Shown here: positions 30,956 to 32,557 of the stretch, in pieces | Position numbering within the stretch: position 1 is the stretch's first letter | How the letters are laid out: every line of letters starts with the position of its first letter | NCBI GenBank assembly: GCA_026627305.1 | Contig: JAPNVD010000017.1 | Location: 1-32,557 of the forward strand | DNA length: 32,557 bases | Direction: 5' to 3' | DNA from: Sulfolobaceae archaeon | GTDB taxonomy: Archaea > Thermoproteota > Thermoprotei_A > Sulfolobales > Sulfolobaceae | The notes under the pieces: model-generated | The model's database searches: none | The model's input: only the letters and a program-made list of their open reading frames with translations | What the model was told of the DNA's origin: nothing | Program-made: the position numbers and the translations under genes

Positions 30956-31777
30956 ATGGTAAAGAAGTGCCCACGATGTGGTCATGAGAACCCTGATGAT
31001 GCTTATTTCTGTGAATTCTGCCACTATCCGTTAATCAGTACTTCACAAGGAGGACAACCGCCAACTTCTCCACCAACCCCTTCTGAGTTTAGGATTCCTA
31101 AAGAGACACAAGAGGTTTCTCCTTCTGAAGTTAAAGGACTAAACTATTTACGAAGGTTTTCCTTATTCTATGTTATTTCAATGTTCTTTATAGGTATTGG
31201 GTCTAGTGCTTTTGTAATAAATTCCGTCATAGGAGGTCTAATAGCTCTAGTGGGAGCGATTATTGGAATCTATTCAATCCTTTTAGTTAGGTTAGGTTAC
31301 TCTAAACTATCTGAGGTCAGCAATGAATTTAAATCACCAGCATTAGGGAGCTTACTAATTATCGTTGGTTTAATTTTAACGATAGTAGCAGAAGGTGTTG
31401 GTGTCTACATATTACTTTCTAATCCAACTCTACTCAATCAATTGGAGAACTTTATAACCACTGGTACTTTGCCTCCAATCACTTCAGCGATGTTAGATCT
31501 TGCATATGTAGGTTTAATATACCTAATAGCTATTATATTATCTGTAGTAGGAATATTCCTAAGTTTAGTATTGGGACCCTTTAGGTTAGAGAAGAGATAT
31601 GGAGGGATGTTTAGAGTTGCAGGTTGGTTATTCCTTTTCGGATTTTTACTTTCCTTCTTTGGTCTAATAAATAGTTATGTAGGATTTGTAGGTTTTCTAT
31701 TAACTCTTATTGCATCACTAATATTCCTTAATAACCTAAATGTCGTTATATATAAAATAAAAGGCATGAGAAAATAA
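30956..31777 (+). CDS. Zinc-ribbon multi-pass membrane protein (DUF973-like)
   Basis: About 273 residues. It starts MVKKCPRCGHENPDDAYFCE, a zinc ribbon with two CxxC pairs (CPRC, CEFC), followed by a Pro/Ser/Thr linker (about 30-58) and six hydrophobic helices (about 70-265) in a Gly-rich pattern like the Sulfolobales DUF973 proteins. A longer open frame runs back into the kinase gene, but ATG 30956 is directly before the zinc ribbon and has TTTTTATTTATA just upstream, so it is the likely start. The function is unknown; the ribbon faces the cytoplasm and could bind RNA, DNA or a partner protein. Confidence 0.82.
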   Translation: MVKKCPRCGHENPDDAYFCEFCHYPLISTSQGGQPPTSPPTPSEFRIPKETQEVSPSEVKGLNYLRRFSLFYVISMFFIGIGSSAFVINSVIGGLIALVGAIIGIYSILLVRLGYSKLSEVSNEFKSPALGSLLIIVGLILTIVAEGVGVYILLSNPTLLNQLENFITTGTLPPITSAMLDLAYVGLIYLIAIILSVVGIFLSLVLGPFRLEKRYGGMFRVAGWLFLFGFLLSFFGLINSYVGFVGFLLTLIASLIFLNNLNVVIYKIKGMRK

Positions 31778-31821
31778 AAGGAGTTTAATTTTTTCTGTCT
31801 CCAAATGTATATAAAACCTGT

Positions 31822-32292
31822 ATGGTAGAGAAACTCCTTATCTTGGTAAGGCACGGAGATGCGGAGTCAAAAGGGGATGATTATTCTAGAAAACTTACAG
31901 ATAAAGGTATCAAACAGGTTGAGCTTACAGCTTCTATTATAAAGAATTCAGGGATTATGCCTAAAGTAGTGTATTCAAGCCCTCTAGTTAGGGCTGTTCA
32001 GACAGCTGAAATAATAGTGAACAATTTAGGCTTAAAGATAGAAATAAAGAAAGTCAAGGAACTAGAAGCTAATAGGGATCCAAACGAGTTTTTGAAGATA
32101 ATTCAAGATGAGAAAGAGAGCCCTATTTTAGCTGTTGGTCATGACCCCTTTATGACGAACCTTGTTAAAAACCTAACTGGGGCAGATGTCGACTTCAAAA
32201 AAGGTGGAATAGCCATCATAGATCTGGAGACAAAGAAGCTGAGAGTATTATTATATCCTGAATTTTGTGAAAAATCCTCACAGTCTTCCTAA
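31822..32292 (+). CDS. sixA: Phosphohistidine phosphatase SixA-like (histidine phosphatase superfamily)
   Basis: A 156-residue protein of the RHG (phosphoglycerate-mutase-like) superfamily, the compact SixA form. The nucleophile motif LVRHGDAES is at 8-16, SSPLVRAVQTAE supplies the second Arg (about 53-64), a Glu lies near 83, and the second His is in AVGHDPFMTNL (about 103-113). Known SixA proteins dephosphorylate phosphohistidine in phosphotransfer proteins; Sulfolobales lack such two-component systems, so the target is probably a phospho-sugar or another phosphoprotein. It converges on the right-hand molybdenum hydroxylase gene and overlaps its end by 15 bases. Confidence 0.9.
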   Translation: MVEKLLILVRHGDAESKGDDYSRKLTDKGIKQVELTASIIKNSGIMPKVVYSSPLVRAVQTAEIIVNNLGLKIEIKKVKELEANRDPNEFLKIIQDEKESPILAVGHDPFMTNLVKNLTGADVDFKKGGIAIIDLETKKLRVLLYPEFCEKSSQSS

Positions 32293-32556
32293 TAGTTTTA
32301 GTATTTTTTCTGGTGTTAGTGGCATTTCATAGATGTCCTTATTTATAGCATCCTCGATAGCATTAACGATCGTTACTGCAGATGCTACTGTGGGATGTTC
32401 TCCTATTCCTTTTGAGCCTATTGGTGTTTCTGATCTTGCTAGTTCTGTGTTTTTCCACTCCACTTTTATGCTTTCTTTTGCTGTTGGTATTGGGTAGTCT
32501 GCTAGGTTTGCTGTTAGTAAGTAACCTTCTTGTGAGTATATTGCCTCTTCATATAG
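32278..32556 (-). CDS. Molybdenum hydroxylase large subunit, C-terminal end (partial, second copy)
   Basis: The open frame enters from the right edge on the minus strand and stops at 32278, giving the last 92 residues of a second large-subunit gene of the xanthine dehydrogenase/aldehyde oxidoreductase family. It contains the same ETPIGSKGIGE with the presumed catalytic Glu. Differences from the left copy are confined to about 14 residues after GIGE (HPTVASAVTIVNAI versus LPTISATPTIVSAV) and the final GRL versus GKI. It is thus a distinct paralogue homogenised with the left copy. The upstream part and partner subunits lie outside the window. Confidence 0.85.
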   Translation of the reverse strand, partial: LYEEAIYSQEGYLLTANLADYPIPTAKESIKVEWKNTELARSETPIGSKGIGEHPTVASAVTIVNAIEDAINKDIYEMPLTPEKILKLLGRL

Positions 32557-32557
32557 T
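32293..32557. repeat. Right arm of long inverted repeat
   Basis: Mirror partner of 1-265. Identity is one mismatch in the outer 159 bases, then a 43-base divergent window (32356-32398), then 63 identical bases (32293-32355). Confidence 0.95.

Noticed and set aside
1-32557. The terminal inverted repeats as ends of a large transposon or integrated element
   Set aside because: Both arms are in-frame coding ends of paralogous metabolic genes, and no transposase, integrase or target duplication is visible between them.

Overview
The window looks like the chromosome of a thermoacidophilic crenarchaeon of the Sulfolobales, most likely a Saccharolobus/Sulfolobus relative. The DNA is AT-rich. TATA-like boxes lie about 26-28 bases before many start codons (leaderless transcription), and GTG and TTG starts are frequent. 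Diagnostic genes are a 225-residue archaeal triosephosphate isomerase, a Sulfolobus-type glucose dehydrogenase, a gluconate-dehydratase-like enolase-superfamily enzyme, and a solute-binding protein with a Thr-rich stalk and C-terminal anchor. I see no rRNA, tRNA, CRISPR array or transposase.

Layout. Both ends carry the 3' end of a molybdenum-hydroxylase large-subunit gene in opposite orientation, forming a near-identical inverted repeat of about 160 bases plus a second block of 63 bases. Inside, tpiA (459-1136) converges on a leftward cluster (7518 to 1184): a 30-residue peptide with a leader-like W-x-x-P-x-L motif, two radical SAM proteins, a 110-residue protein, a PqqD-type peptide-recognition protein, a third radical SAM protein, a MenA/UbiA-type prenyltransferase, an aldose 1-epimerase and a DMT-type exporter. 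Heme O synthase (ctaB) lies just upstream on the same strand. I read this as a ribosomally made, radical-SAM-modified peptide (RiPP or PQQ-like cofactor) pathway linked to a ring prenyltransferase. It is the strongest candidate for an undescribed system here.

8.5-14 kb holds two small genes, a Gfo/Idh/MocA oxidoreductase, an aldo/keto reductase and an ABC exporter with extra terminal domains. 14-21 kb is a sugar-acid catabolic block: GntR/FCD regulator, a mandelate-racemase-like enzyme, a UxaA-type dehydratase split into two genes, a MupG/DUF871-type protein, a gluconate-dehydratase-like enzyme and an SDR oxidoreductase. 21-28.6 kb carries small membrane proteins and a complete Dpp/Opp-type ABC importer whose first permease is transcribed divergently from the rest. 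28.9-30.9 kb is a glucose dehydrogenase overlapping a PfkB sugar kinase, and 31-32.3 kb a zinc-ribbon membrane protein and a SixA phosphatase.

The 14-31 kb genes make sense together as uptake and Entner-Doudoroff-style breakdown of a sugar or sugar acid: dehydrogenase, dehydratases and a 2-keto-3-deoxy-acid-type kinase are present, the aldolase is not. Palindromes with a GTATAC core sit in two of the relevant intergenic regions and could be operators for the GntR regulator. Five genes or candidate genes of 18 to 58 codons were recovered by reading the gaps.
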